Shown in pieces: positions 45,074-59,758 of a stretch of 64,000 nt of DNA (positions within the stretch are counted from its first letter, which is position 1; each line of letters begins with the position of its first letter). The notes under the pieces are model-generated. The model worked only from the letters and a program-made list of their open reading frames with translations, searched no databases and had not been told where the DNA came from. Both the position numbers and the translations under genes were made by a program. Source of the stretch: Thamnidium elegans. Lineage: Eukaryota; Mucoromycota; Mucoromycetes; Mucorales; Mucoraceae. The stretch is taken from contig JAIXMG010000002.1 of NCBI GenBank assembly GCA_025201345.1, positions 1,860,001 through 1,924,000 of the forward strand. Direction: 5' to 3'.

Positions 45074-47724
45074 ATGATTGACATACAAAAAGAGTCTGTT
45101 TGGACTTCTTCTGTAGAGACAACAGAAGATCGTTCTATTCCACCCGAACTATTACAATCACTTCGACAACATTCTATCTTTCAGCGTACAAATAACGAAA
45201 GTTTCCTAGAAAAATTAGCTTGTTGTATGCACTTACGTTCATATAGTCCACGAGACGTCATTATAGTGGAAGGAGAACCAGCCAAAGCAATGTTTTTCTT
45301 ACTTCGAGGTTCAGTGGACGTTTGTTCTGCAGATTTTGAGCGAATTTATGCTACGTTACCAAAAGGTTCTTGTTTTGGAGAAATTGGCATACTTTATTCA
45401 ATGTCCCGCACCGCAACTGTGATTGCTAGTACAAAATGTATTGTTGCTGCTCTTACTTCTGAACAAGTACAAACTATATTACCGCAGTACCCACAAGTTG
45501 AAAAAATGCTTCGATTTGAAGCTGAAGAACGTTTAGCTTTACTTTATAAAAGTAAAAATTTGAATTCGGATGAAAAAGTTAGCTCAAAACCATTAACAGA
45601 ACGTAACGTACAAGACTTTACTGGTACTCGAAATTTTTTACAAAAGGTATTATTATAGCATGTAATAATGACGACAAAAAAAAAATTATTAGCTAAAAAA
45701 ACTAGTGTAGATTCCCTATTTACAAGATTGCCCAGAAGAATTTTTACATCTGATATCACTCAAAGTTGAGCCGCGTCATTATGCACCGAATGATTTAATC
45801 CTTCGTAAAGGAGAACAAGGAAAGGAGTTGTTCTTTATTATAAGTGGTAATCTGGTAATCAATTGATATTGAACGGTACATTATTAACCTAACAGGTCTT
45901 ATTGTCACAATTATTTAGGCACTGCTGAAGTAGCCAATATAGATACAGCCATATCAGATCCTTTGATCCCCATTGCTAGATTAACAGCAGGTGATTACTT
46001 TGGTGATATTGCGGTACTATTAAATGCACCACGTGCTACAGATGTCCGAGCTGTTACCGCTGTTGAATTATTTGTCTTGAAAAAATCTGACTTCATTGAT
46101 GTCATTAGTCGTTTTCCAGCATTACAAAAACGTTTTAAAGCAATGGCACAAAACTCATTAGACCACTTGAGATTAAAAGTATGTTTTCCAACCTTTTTTT
46201 GTTTTGTTTTTTTAAAAAAAGAAAATCTCTATACTACTTGTCCTGACCAAACTTATTAATTTTTACTCTTTATATGTATAGGGTTCACAACTAAACAAAG
46301 TAGACAATAATTCCGGTATGTTTAGCATAATAATAATAATAAAAAACAGGATTCCCATAAATAACAAGTTTTTATTTAAAATAGGCACAATAACTCCACC
46401 AGAAGATATTACTACTTCATCAAACTCACCTTCGATTGAAGCAAGTTCAGTATGTAGTACAACTAGTGATCAAGACCCGACTTTATTACCAGCTACAGCT
46501 GCTAACGTACTTAAAAAAGTAGAAACGAGGAGAAGAAGAGGAAGTGTAGCAATTTGGTCAGATCCGCATTTAGTAGCGTTAGCAAATAAGGCTATCAAAC
46601 CTCAAAAAGAAGAAGAGGAATCAAAAATGAAATTGGACCCTATAGCTGCTCCAGATTTTTCGAGTCAACAACCTGGGTTCCCAGGAGATGGTCATTTTGC
46701 TTTATTTACAGAGGAAATTCTGGGCTTAATTGTAAATTATATGGATTTTGCCACCGCCATTCAATTTTCAACCGTATCTAAAAAATGCAGGGATTTTATG
46801 TTACGTAATGACAAGATCATGCACTCTGTGGACCTGAGTCACTTCAACAAGCACGTTACAGATACAACTGCAGCTTCCATTGCTGCTGTTTTAGGCAATC
46901 GTGTACGCAGCTTGAATTTATCCCAGTGTTTTTATATCACTGACGAAGGCTTCAAAATATTGATAGAAAATATGACAAATATAGAATCGATGGACCTGAA
47001 TTCATGTTGGTTACTCACCGATAAAAGTTTGACAGCTGTTGCAGTTACTTGTCCTCATCTTGTAAAGCTAGATCTTTCCAACTGTCGAAAAATTAGTGAT
47101 GTTGGTATCTTTAAACTATTAAACGAAAAGGCTACGCGTGGATATCCTGAATTATCTGAACTCTCATTATCCTACTGCAAAAAACTATCTGACATGACCA
47201 TGAGTCATCTAGCCGAATTTTGTTCAAATACATTATCAACTCTTAACATTCAAAGGTGTACTCGTATCACCGATCAAGGATTTGTTAAATGGGCTGACAC
47301 ACAATTCCCTCAATTAAAGGCCTTAAATTTGACCGATTGTAGTTTCTTGACTGATCAAGCTATTTCTCATTTGGTTTCTGCTGCTCCCAATTTGAACCGA
47401 TTGTCACTTAGCTTTTGCTGTGCTTTGTCTGATAGTGCAATTGAAGGTCTTATCTCTCTTCCAGAACTAAAAGATTTGGATGCTAGTTTTTGCGGTGCCG
47501 CTGTATCCGATGTATCTATTCGCGCCTTATTAAATTCGAATTCAATTGAACCCATAAACTCTTTAAATATTAGAGGTTGTGTTCGTATTACAGATGTGTG
47601 CGTCAATACCATTTTGGAATCTGGAAAATTAGAATCGCTAAATATTAGTCAGTGTCCTGGTATTAGTCTAGGTGCTAAACAGACCATCAAAGAGTCTGGA
47701 GTTGTTCATCATCTTGTTGCGTAA
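45074..47724 (+). CDS. Tandem cyclic-nucleotide-binding domains fused to F-box and leucine-rich repeats
   Basis: Five exons: 45074-45646, 45711-45846, 45919-46178, 46282-46315, 46385-47724; 2343 nt, 780 residues. Two CNB domains (about residues 30-155 and 192-315) carry phosphate-binding cassettes: FGEIGILYSMSRTATV in the first, with both the ribose-contacting Glu and the phosphate-contacting Arg, and FGDIAVLLNAPRATDV in the second, with Glu changed to Asp. A Ser/Thr linker contains RRRRGSVAIW near residue 384, a PKA-type RRxS site. Then an F-box (ALFTEEILGLIVNYMDFATA, about 440-480) and about 11 LRRs of the AMN1/FBXL type (LNLSQCFYITDEGF; LDLSNCRKISDVGI). Inference: an SCF substrate adaptor controlled by cAMP or cGMP, acting in cytosol or nucleus. 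Confidence 0.9.
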
Positions 47725-48030
47725 AAATGTATAAAAAAAAAAGTCCCGATAACGAGCGTGTACAAAGTTTGTATATAAAACATAATACATAATTGATAAT
47801 ATCTTTCTACGTTTAATCAATAATTAAAAAAAAAAATACATATATATTTATTTATGTTTTTAATGTGGCACAACTATGTTCTGTATTTGTTTTTATGATA
47901 AATATTTATAACGAGAGCAGTTAACTAGCCACAAATATTTATAAATCGCATATTTTATTATTGGGGTCAATACTTTCAGATAGTAACGTTTTTTTTTATG
48001 AGAAGAAATATATAGTATACAACAACCTGA
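47725..48030. other. Convergent 3' spacer
   Basis: 306 bp of AT-rich DNA between the 3' ends of two convergent genes. Nothing recognised. Confidence 0.5.
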
Positions 48031-49539
48031 CTATGATAAAGTAATGTTTTTACAAGTTCTTCTTGTTCTTTTAATAGGAAAATACCGTACACTTTTCTTC
48101 AAAGCTAAACGAGGACTTCTACGCAAGTCTTTCGGGTCTATAATAATAGTACGTATTTTTCTTCTTCTGCGTACTTTCATTTTGGGAGAGACATTATTTT
48201 CTGGATCTGGAAGGACTTGATATACTTTAGGTAAAAAAGAGAGAAGTGATTCAACCCCGTCTTCTTGCAATTGCACTTGTGCTTGTTGATATGGCGAGTT
48301 ATTAGAATTTTCTTCTGGTGTGATACTAATTTGTAAACTTTCCTTCATGACACCTTTTCTTATAATATCACCTTGAATGTTGTTATTCTTTAAGCTTTCT
48401 TGTTGTGTGGAGTTATCTTGGATTTCTTCTCGCGGCATAGAATGAATTTGTGCATTTTCCTCTGACATGGGATTGATTTGATTACTTTGGTCTTGAATTA
48501 TATCTTTTCTAAAGCCTTCCTCACGTACAAGATCGCTTACAGTATCTTGATCTGGTTCCTTTATCATATCGGTTGCTTGCACAAGATCAACTAACTGAGG
48601 TTGATTTAAAAACATTCGACTTGGTAAAAATTGTTGGTTTTGTGGGCTAGTTTCGTATTTATCAGTAACTATAATTGGTTCGAAAGGACTTGATGATTGA
48701 TCAGATTTAATTTCTGTGTCTACAGCTAGTAATCCTGTTATATCTGTTTCAATATCAACAGTTGCTTCTTCTACTACCTCGCTACCTTCTGTCAAGTTGT
48801 GAAGTGTTGTATTTTCTGCGGTTTCAATAATGTCCGTATCAATTGTGTTTTCTTGAAGAGTATTATTAGTCTCTTGGGTTAAATCAATGGTTTCAGTATC
48901 ATCTGAAGCTGCGTATTGTATATCACTAAAACCATCAAAATCGTCATTGAAATTAACAGATGTATCTAGCAATATATTAGATATTTCCATCTTATTATCA
49001 GACGGGTTTTTGTAGAGACTTTTATGCTGTTCAGTTTGGACTTCCACCATATTCAGTTCCTCTATAGCCTGTTGTGCGTTATATGGAGATACGGTAGGAC
49101 CTTGTACGATAATACCAAGATGATCTTTTAACTCGTCCGAGATGAATACGGGGTTATTAGATGCCACAGTTATATCAGATACCAAAACTGATAAGTAACT
49201 ATCCTTTTTTTCCAAAACCTTTCCATACGCAGCAACCAAGTATCCTTCTTGAGAGCTTTTAAAAAAGTCTTGACCTTGAAATGCGCTTTGAATAGTAGAT
49301 TTGTTTATTTTTAAAAGTATTTTGATATCTCTGTATAAATAGTTAGCTTGGAATAAAGTCTAAAAAAAAAAAAAAAAAAAAAAAACTCCTTACCTGTTTG
49401 AAGTGTAACAGAAAATGCTAAAAATGGGATCTTCTGCATCTTGTTCTAATAGAGTAGCAGTAATCGGAATAATAAGTCCGTTGTTAATTGCTATTTTAAT
49501 TTCAGCAGTAGGGATGCTCGAGGAAGTGTATTCTGTCAT
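48031..49539 (-). CDS. Protein of unknown function with acidic middle and basic C-terminus, 481 residues
   Basis: Two minus-strand exons, 49394-49539 and 48031-49330, give 1446 nt, 481 residues. The acceptor is TACAG|AGATATC; the earlier TTTAG would lead to a stop. The N-terminal 130 residues (AEIKIAINNGLIIPITATLL; STIQSAFQGQDFF; GYLVAAYGKVLEKKDSYLSV) alternate hydrophobic strands and could be an OB-like fold, which is only an impression. The middle is Asp/Glu/Gln/Asn-rich and probably disordered. The end (KVRRRRKIRTIIIDPKDLRR, then SPRLALKK and IKRTRRTCK) is strongly basic, suggesting nuclear or nucleic-acid binding. Family not recognised. Confidence 0.65.
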
Positions 49540-49962
49540 AATAGTTTTTTCTTTTAAAAGAAAAAAAGAGATGGAAAAAGAAAACCGAAACAATAGTTTA
49601 TAAGCGAAATAGAAATATAAACTGGATTATACTTTATTTATCAGATGAGTCCCAAGATAAAACCAGTTTCTATCTTGAACTTTTTTTTTATATATATAGA
49701 ATGAGTCTGAAATTGTATAGTTCATTTGACAGAAATAATACATGGTTACGAAAAAAAAAAAAAAAAAAAAGAAATATATTCAAAAGGCGTGCATAACTGT
49801 CGTTTATTCTTTGGTTCTTTATAATACTAACGTAATGCATATATATATACGTAAGAAAAAAGGGGAGGTTATTACTGAAAAAGAAAAAGAAAGAAATATT
49901 AGTTATAATAGATGTCAGAAACAAAAAAGATTATTATATATAGAAAAAGTATATTATTATAA
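49540..49962. other. Intergenic with A/T runs
   Basis: 423 bp upstream of the previous gene and downstream of the RhoGAP gene, with an A-run at 49751-49769. Opposed 74- and 78-codon frames here are homopolymer-driven and were rejected. Confidence 0.5.
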
Positions 49963-52900
49963 TTAAGGTATATTAGTAGTCGAGGTAGAATGATTGCCTC
50001 TACGGTTTAATTCAGGTATAGCCGGATTATTAAGCTCATCATGCTGATGAGTAGACATTTTACGTCTTGAAATGACCTTCTTGCCCGTGGTAGCAGATCT
50101 TCTTAATTTGGGTACCGCAGGAACAGGAGAGTTATTACTATTTTCAGGATCGAACTTGAGCCAATCGTAAGAAGGCACTGTTGCACTTTTAATTACGGGG
50201 ATATGATGATCTCTTCCATCTCTAACGTTTAAACTAGCAGAACTACCGGTATCTACTTTAAGTCCCTTTTCTTGGAAATGAGCTTGGTATTTTCTTCTTT
50301 CGAAGCTACCTGATCTAGAAGGAGTATGGGTGGTATCAGTATTATGAGTTGGTACAGATGGAGGTTGTTGTTCCATTACAGCAGGAGGTTGCTCAATTGT
50401 GGCAGGAACTTGTTGCTCAGTTAGGGGAGGAGGAGATGGAGAGTTAGATCTAGATGAGGACCTCTTTGGTAACTGATGACTATTAAGATGTAATATACTA
50501 CTAGAAGTACTACTGTCTCCACCGTGAACAGAGATAGTAAAGTCAGATTCTTCTTCTTCATCTACAAATGAGTATTCATCCTCATCATTACGAGTATGAA
50601 CTGTACCAGTTGGGCTATCAGGAGATTGAATTTTCATGGCATATCTGTTGACATGAACATCTTCTTCAGGTTTATCATTATTATCAAAACCATATTGGAT
50701 GTGACCTGTGATAGCAGAGTTGTTATGAAGATCTTTGTTTGCAAAAATATCTTGACAGTTTACAATTAAATCTTCCAACACACAATCTTTTGCCCATTCT
50801 CCTGGAGAATGTTGTGCATGATTTAAATCCTGGAAAACAGCCGGCGTAAATATAAGGGTTAGGTTATTAGTCGTCATTTTGTTTCTTTCGACACATGATT
50901 GAAGTCTGATTATAGTGAACTAAGGGTTAGATGACTTGTTATGTTTTCTTTTTAGTAACTTACTTTGCTAAATGTTGAATCAAAACCTTTAATGTATCGT
51001 AGTTTGCAGGTTCTAATTTAATAAGTCTAGTCAATAAATTCATTAAACGTAATTCGGAATCAGGGATTTCTACACACAATAATCAGAATACAATCAAAGA
51101 TATATATATATATATATAATATTATTATTGACTTACGAGAATAAACTAATCGATCAGTTAATTTAAATGGAAACAAAGGAGACTTTAATTCACGCAAAAA
51201 GATTTTGATGACAGAAGCAATACTAAATGTATCATCAGGTACTTCATTTTCGCCAATAACAACAGCTTCTTCGTCTTGTTCAAAAGCGTGTTTTATTTTT
51301 TCCATATTACTCTGTTTACCTGATACACGATAAATTCCTTCTCTATCTAAGCCACCAAGCCTTTCAATTGCTTCTATACATTTTGTTATTAATAGAGGAG
51401 GAGATCTACCTCTTTGTTGAGCATATTCCGTTAATGACGATCCAAATATTAAATCTTTTTTTTTTTATTTTTTATTTTTTTTGTTAATAATATGTCAAAA
51501 ACACGATTTTTTGGTTACTTTTTTTTTTACCTTTGCAAACACCGACATGATGATTTTCATAATAAATAGGTTCAGCTTTTGGAAAGTCTTTAAACTTCTT
51601 TGTAGAAGAAGAAACGAATATTTTTGATTCAGTATCGATATTGTATTGTTTAAGTGAAGTTAATAAAGATGTCATTGATTGTTGCGATTGTTGAGTAAAT
51701 TCAATTTCAGTTTTTAATGCGGTTTGTAATAAAGTTTTAACTTTTTCAGATCTTTCCTTGAAAGAAGTTTGAACGTTATTCAAGATATGAAAATTGGTAG
51801 CGTCAGTTTTAATCGAAAGAGTACTGATTTCACGTACTACATTACGATAATTAGTGTCTAAAATAAAAAGATGTTAGTAGATTTATTATAAATCCGCCTA
51901 TAATAATAATCGGTACTAACCTGCTTCACCTACTTCAACTTTTAGTTTAGCAATTTTAATATTTTGTCTTGTTGGGTCTTCAGGTTTATTTAAATGTCTC
52001 TTCATAAATCTTTCAATTCTACTTGTTTGTTGAGTACTATTTGCAATATCAGCAAATTTTAATGGTTGTTTTACTCTATCATCGTCCATACTCATAGCTC
52101 TAATATCCGATTCTTCATCATGGGATAATTTCTTGGTTAGTAACGGAAATGCTGAACCACCGCCTGATAACGTAGAACCAACAGATAAAGTTGGGGTTAA
52201 TAACATAGGGGAAGATACAGGTGCACCCGTTGATCTTTCTATTTCATCCCACTTTTGAGTATAAATGTCTTTTGTCTACAAAAAAAGAGAGAGAGAGAAA
52301 GACATTAAATTTAATGTTATACAATGGTAGTACAATTGAATTTACAGTTGGCAACTTTTTAAATCTAGCACTCAAGTATTCTTGATTGGATTGAAACATC
52401 CAATTCTTGTTTTTTTCATAAGCTTTTTCTTGTTCAGCCTGTTTTTTTTAAAAAAAAAAAAAGAAAGAAAGCGATTTTAGTTTCAATGAAGCCCTTTTAT
52501 ATATGTGTACGTATAAGTTACATGAAATTTCATCAGTTCTTTTAGTTGTAAGTCAAGGATTTCAATATGCTTTTCTCGGTGTGGCTTTAAACTATCTGTT
52601 AAACCAACGTATTCCATAAAATGCTTTTGAAGCCCATTCATTTCTTTTGAACCACAAGCTTCGAACAAATCGTTATTTATAGCTTTATGCTCTTCCAAAT
52701 GTTTTCTTTCCAAGATTAGTCTAGTAATAGATGTTATTTTTTTTTTTTGGTTGATTGTTTCATATCTTATTATCGCTTACTTTTGTTTCATATATTCAAT
52801 AATATAACTGGTATCTTTAATAATTAAATATTGTGTTATCGACTCAACTTCTTTAGAAGGTGCGCATACCAAATCTCGTACAGCCTTATCTGCCGCTGAT

Positions 52901-53046
52901 AGAACAATCTATGTCAATGGTATCAGTTACCATAATAAAATAAAAATAAAAAATGTATACATATATATATATATATATTTTACTTGTTCTTTTACAGTCG
53001 GGTTCGATGTAGATTTTGACTTGGTTTTCTTTTGTGTTGTATTCAT
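49963..53046 (-). CDS. RhoGAP protein with N-terminal coiled-coil (BAR-like) region
   Basis: Nine minus-strand exons: 52984-53046, 52781-52908, 52522-52720, 52346-52438, 51921-52275, 51531-51857, 51137-51454, 50964-51069, 49963-50905; 2532 nt, 843 residues. Residues about 20-350 are helical and charged (YMKQKLILERKHLEEHKAIN; LDLQLKELMKFHAEQEKAYE; KERSEKVKTLLQTALKTEIE), resembling an F-BAR/BAR dimer module as in Rgd1. The RhoGAP domain spans about 390-575: FGSSLTEYA, the arginine finger in REGIYRVSG, SVIKIFLRELKSPLFP and the closing NKMTTNNLTLIFTPAVF. The C-terminal 270 residues are Ser/Pro-rich and likely disordered. Expected to switch off Rho/Cdc42 GTPases at the cortex; the exact target is unknown. 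Confidence 0.88.
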
Positions 53047-53083
53047 GAATCAAGTAATGTTGTCGATGAAAGGAAGAAAAAAA

Positions 53084-53114
<31 letters not shown>

Positions 53115-53572
53115 GAGGACAAAAGAAGGAAAAAGGGCGCGAGTCTTTCTCTCTTAAAAAAAAAAAGGTAAGAATCAGTGTAACCTGAATCTCAATTACA
53201 TTGTTACATGAAACGGATTTAGTACTCCTCTGCTACCATGTTCACGGCACCAATGTATTTCCTCAATTGAAGGGTTTCCAAGAACCTTGGCATTTTATGT
53301 TATGCAAGGCAATACTTAAATATGGCTTAGTAAGTCAATACAACAATAATAATGATAAATCGGACGTATATAGTATGAACAAACGCTATTCTAATGATTT
53401 AAGCCTTTAGAAAATAAATATATAAACCCGCAAATTGGCCCATAATGTTACCATATTTTTATTTTAACAAATAATTATATCAAATGATGAACTGACTCTA
53501 TTTATAATGTGTATATGTATTTATATAATTGTTTGTTTGTTTGTGTGTGTGTGTAGGTGTGTTCGTATGTAT
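53047..53572. other. Intergenic, RhoGAP promoter and MCM3 3' side
   Basis: 526 bp. An A-rich tract (53080-53115, AAAAAG units) precedes the RhoGAP gene and a GT dinucleotide run lies near 53541-53554. The 69-codon plus-strand frame 53201-53410 has no supporting feature. Confidence 0.5.
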
Positions 53573-56270
<2,698 letters not shown>

Positions 56271-56310
56271 GTTATTCTTTTTCTTTTTTAAAATAGAAAA
56301 AAATGAAAAA

Positions 56311-56316
56311 ACGCGT
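56311..56316. promoter_or_regulatory. MluI cell-cycle box (MCB) upstream of MCM3
   Basis: ACGCGT inside AAACGCGTTT, 40 bp before the MCM3 ATG, with a further ACGCG at 56409-56413. In ascomycete yeasts MBF binds this box to drive G1/S transcription of MCM genes. Position and gene identity make the same role likely here. Confidence 0.55.
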
Positions 56317-56689
56317 TTGAAAACCAGAAAAAAATTCTTTTATTTCACTATTTAATTCGCGAGAGCCCAAAAAGGCAATTTCCGGTCACGTGTGTGACGT
56401 AAAAAAAAACGCGACCAACTACACGTTAAACCAGACTGCTACGCTCGCGACCAGTCCTTTGGCCTTGTCTTTGGAGTTGACCAGCAGGAGAAAAAGTATT
56501 GCGGTTGCTTGACTAAGATAAAAAGTAACGTTGAAGCCTAGACATGTATGAGATGTTCTTTTGTTGGATTATTTACCATGTATTTGGAATGCACCATCGA
56601 GTTTATTAATATCCATAGAGTTTTTGATAAAAATAATTAAACAAAGAGTATCGAGACATAAGAATCTACTGCAAAAAACCTTGTTGGGT

Positions 56690-56945
56690 TTTTGTTTCAC
56701 CGTAACCTAAACTACTACCAAATATCAGCTTCCACTTTTCACTAATTACGGCGTCTGGTCGAGACGTTCCATTTTCGTTTGGAGCATTTAACGTTCGTCT
56801 AGCGGAAGTGTACCTGGCGATTAGGACCAATAATGATTAAAGAAAACATAGGATCAAAGTATGTACTCCAAAGTCCTCTGTCGCTCATATGTTTATAGTC
56901 ATTCAGAGGAGACTTGGAAGCTCCTGACTTCTTGATGATAATTCC
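56690..56945 (-). pseudogene. Relic of a dispersed hypothetical-protein family
   Basis: On the minus strand the sequence reads SDRGLWSTYFDPMFSLIIIG and PNRQVHFR, then a stop, and in a shifted frame RRTLNAPNENGTSRPDAVIS followed by EKWKLIFGSSLGYGETK. Both parts are protein-like and appear to be one protein broken by a stop and a frameshift. The combination of S-T-Y-F-D-P, T/S-R-P-D-A and G-Y-G-E-x-K resembles hypothetical proteins I recall as repeated in Mucorales genomes; this was not verified. There is no start codon context or intact frame. Confidence 0.4.
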
Positions 56946-58258
56946 CCAAAAAAAGTTAATAAAATCATCGTTTTTATAAAAAGAAAGCCTTTCATCAAGT
57001 TTATTTTAACTTACAAATTTACAAAGCCTAAAAGCATTCTCTTTTTTCATAATGAACTTCAGACACCAGAGCAATTAACTCCTGTATCGTCTTTTCTCTA
57101 GTTCATTTTTTAAACTAAGGCTTGTAATAGTTTCTTTTATAGTTATAAACTGGTCTCTTAAAAAACCAAGGCCATTCTTTGGTATTGTTATTAATTCAGA
57201 GGAACTTGGCAAATCTTTAAATAAATTTAAAGAGAAAAGTTTCTCCGCGATCTCACCATAATACTGATTCTTGCACAGAAAAATACGTGCGTTAAAGACG
57301 CGAATTCATGCATATATAATTCAAAAAGTTTCGAGAAAAAACTGGTTATCCTGCCACTATACTCATGTGATCTATTTTATCGCGATGATATTATACCATA
57401 AGTTGTTTTATATGTGTATTCGTATTTATACGTTTGTTAATACATATATGTACTTATTGCTTATGCAGCAAGTCCCTGAAAAAAGTAACACGTCTCACCT
57501 TTTTGCTGAACGTGCAAATAAATAGTTAGAACGTGTATCAAAAATTCTTTTTTTTATCGGTAAAAAGAGTTTATAAAAAACGTCTGAAACTAACGCCATC
57601 TTTAACCTATCCAATCATTTTAATTTCGCTTATTTTGTGGTGACTTACAAGAAGGAGGTTCAAACGAAAAAAGCAAATATTTAAGTGAAAAGAAGGGTAA
57701 TGAATTTTATGGAGTATGCATACATTTGGCTTTTTAAAGAATTGGTTGCTATAGTGATATCTCTTTATAAAAGAATAGTTACGAAGTTGAAATTGAGAGC
57801 CGTAACTCCTTATTTATAGTATAAGGTTTTAAAGGTGTTTTTAGCTACCTGTTTATTATCCCTAAATAAAATAAAAACGTGAAAGCAAAACATCCTGTGG
57901 TAAATTTATTGTTACACAAAATGATTAAACAAAAAATAATAGAAAAGGAGAGCCCATTTGTTTACACAAACATGTCAATCTAGATCGTGATGCATTTCTA
58001 TTTATTTATTTTTTTAAAAAAAGGAGATGTAAAAAAAATAAACCAAAGTATGTGCTACTTTAACACTTTTTTTTCCTTTGTAATTGGTGGCTTGTCATCG
58101 TAAACTGTAATATCAAATAAAATGTAGTGTATGTAGATATATTCGATCAGACGATTTGCAATTTCACACACAAATGAAAATGTAAAGCGCTCGTTTTAAT
58201 TTTCTTTCTTATTTCCATTTTTATTTCTGCAATCACAAAATAAAATAAAACTGCCAAA
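56946..58258. other. Intergenic, no intact gene seen
   Basis: 1.3 kb of AT-rich DNA leading to the MAPKKK gene. The 84-codon plus-strand frame at 57271-57525 has no recognised feature. No tRNA-like or snoRNA-like structure was noticed by eye. Confidence 0.45.
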
Positions 58259-58739
58259 ATGGCAATTGAAGGCGAAATGACTGATGTAAAACAAATTGCA
58301 ACGTTTTCCGAGAAAACAATGGTTGAATATGCCGATACTTGGACAATGGATAGAGTAGTTCGTTGGTTAGAAACGAACAATTTCAAAGGAGCAATTGAGT
58401 TTTTTAAAGGTTTGTATTAATCATCTTGACTTGTCCCCCCTCCTTTATATATATATATATATATATTCATCGTCTAATACTCATCTATTACTCCTATTTT
58501 TCTTTGTTCATATTGGCTCTCTTTTATATATATATTTTTTCCCTTATTTTTTTTAATTTTTCTTCTTTTTTCTTCTTCTTTTTTTCTTTATAGCAAACCA
58601 ACTTTGCGGAAAAGCTTTTCTCGATATTGACATGTCGTTTTTAATGGGAGCGCATTCTGATCTTCCGCTTCCGTATACTGAGAACCGTAAGCTAGCACAT
58701 GGGATCAAGGGTCTTCGCGTAAATATATTATATTACTAC

Positions 58740-58803
<64 letters not shown>

Positions 58804-59723
58804 AATTGTTAATAGCCAGGAAATAATAACGTTCGATATAATAACAGTAATAATACTGGTAGATACGGTAATACGGACAGCAAAACGCCATTAATACCTG
58901 AAAGAAAGTCATCGAATAACGAACAAGTACTAGATTGGATGAAGAATTATAATATACCACATCGTCCTATACCATCAACAGGCATACCCACAAATAGAAG
59001 TAATAATAATATTAGAACGTCAGGTTCTACTATCAATAATTTATCCAATTCAAGCAGTACAACATCTCGATTTCCATTAAGTCCCAGTAGTCCTAGAATA
59101 TTGGAAAATGATGGTAATTGGAAAATTGGCAGAAGAAGAGTAAGTAGTAATAAGCTAAAAAAAAAAGAGATTACGTATAGTAATAAATTTAATTTATTAT
59201 AGGACCACCTTGTGCAACTTGCTCCTCAACAACAAAGTATTCATGTTACAAAGGACTCTGATACCTTTCATAGTCTACAGGTTACAGGAATGCATGATGC
59301 TCGTTCAATCAAGAATTCTATTCTAAGAAAACTAGGTTTAGAAGGTGGATCTGAAAGATATTTATTTTTTCATGAAAATGGCAAACATTCAGGTAACAAA
59401 GAATACATATATAAAAAAAAAAAAAAAAAAAAAAAAAAGGGACAAAGAATTATATAAAAGGAGACTCATATATATATAAAATAGATACTGCTTTAACTGA
59501 TAATGAGTTATCTCATATATGTCAGAGTTCAGACCATAGTTCTACCAACAGAATACTGGTCAAACCTGCAGATCATGCATTAGACTATTATAAGTTGTAT
59601 TCTAAAGATGGAACTAATTGTTATGATTTTGCTACTCAAGGAGGTTATCAGAGGTAAAAAATTATTTCATTATATACAAAAGGAGTTATTCTTATTAAAT
59701 ATGTTTTTATATTGGTAGACCTC

Positions 59724-59758
<35 letters not shown>

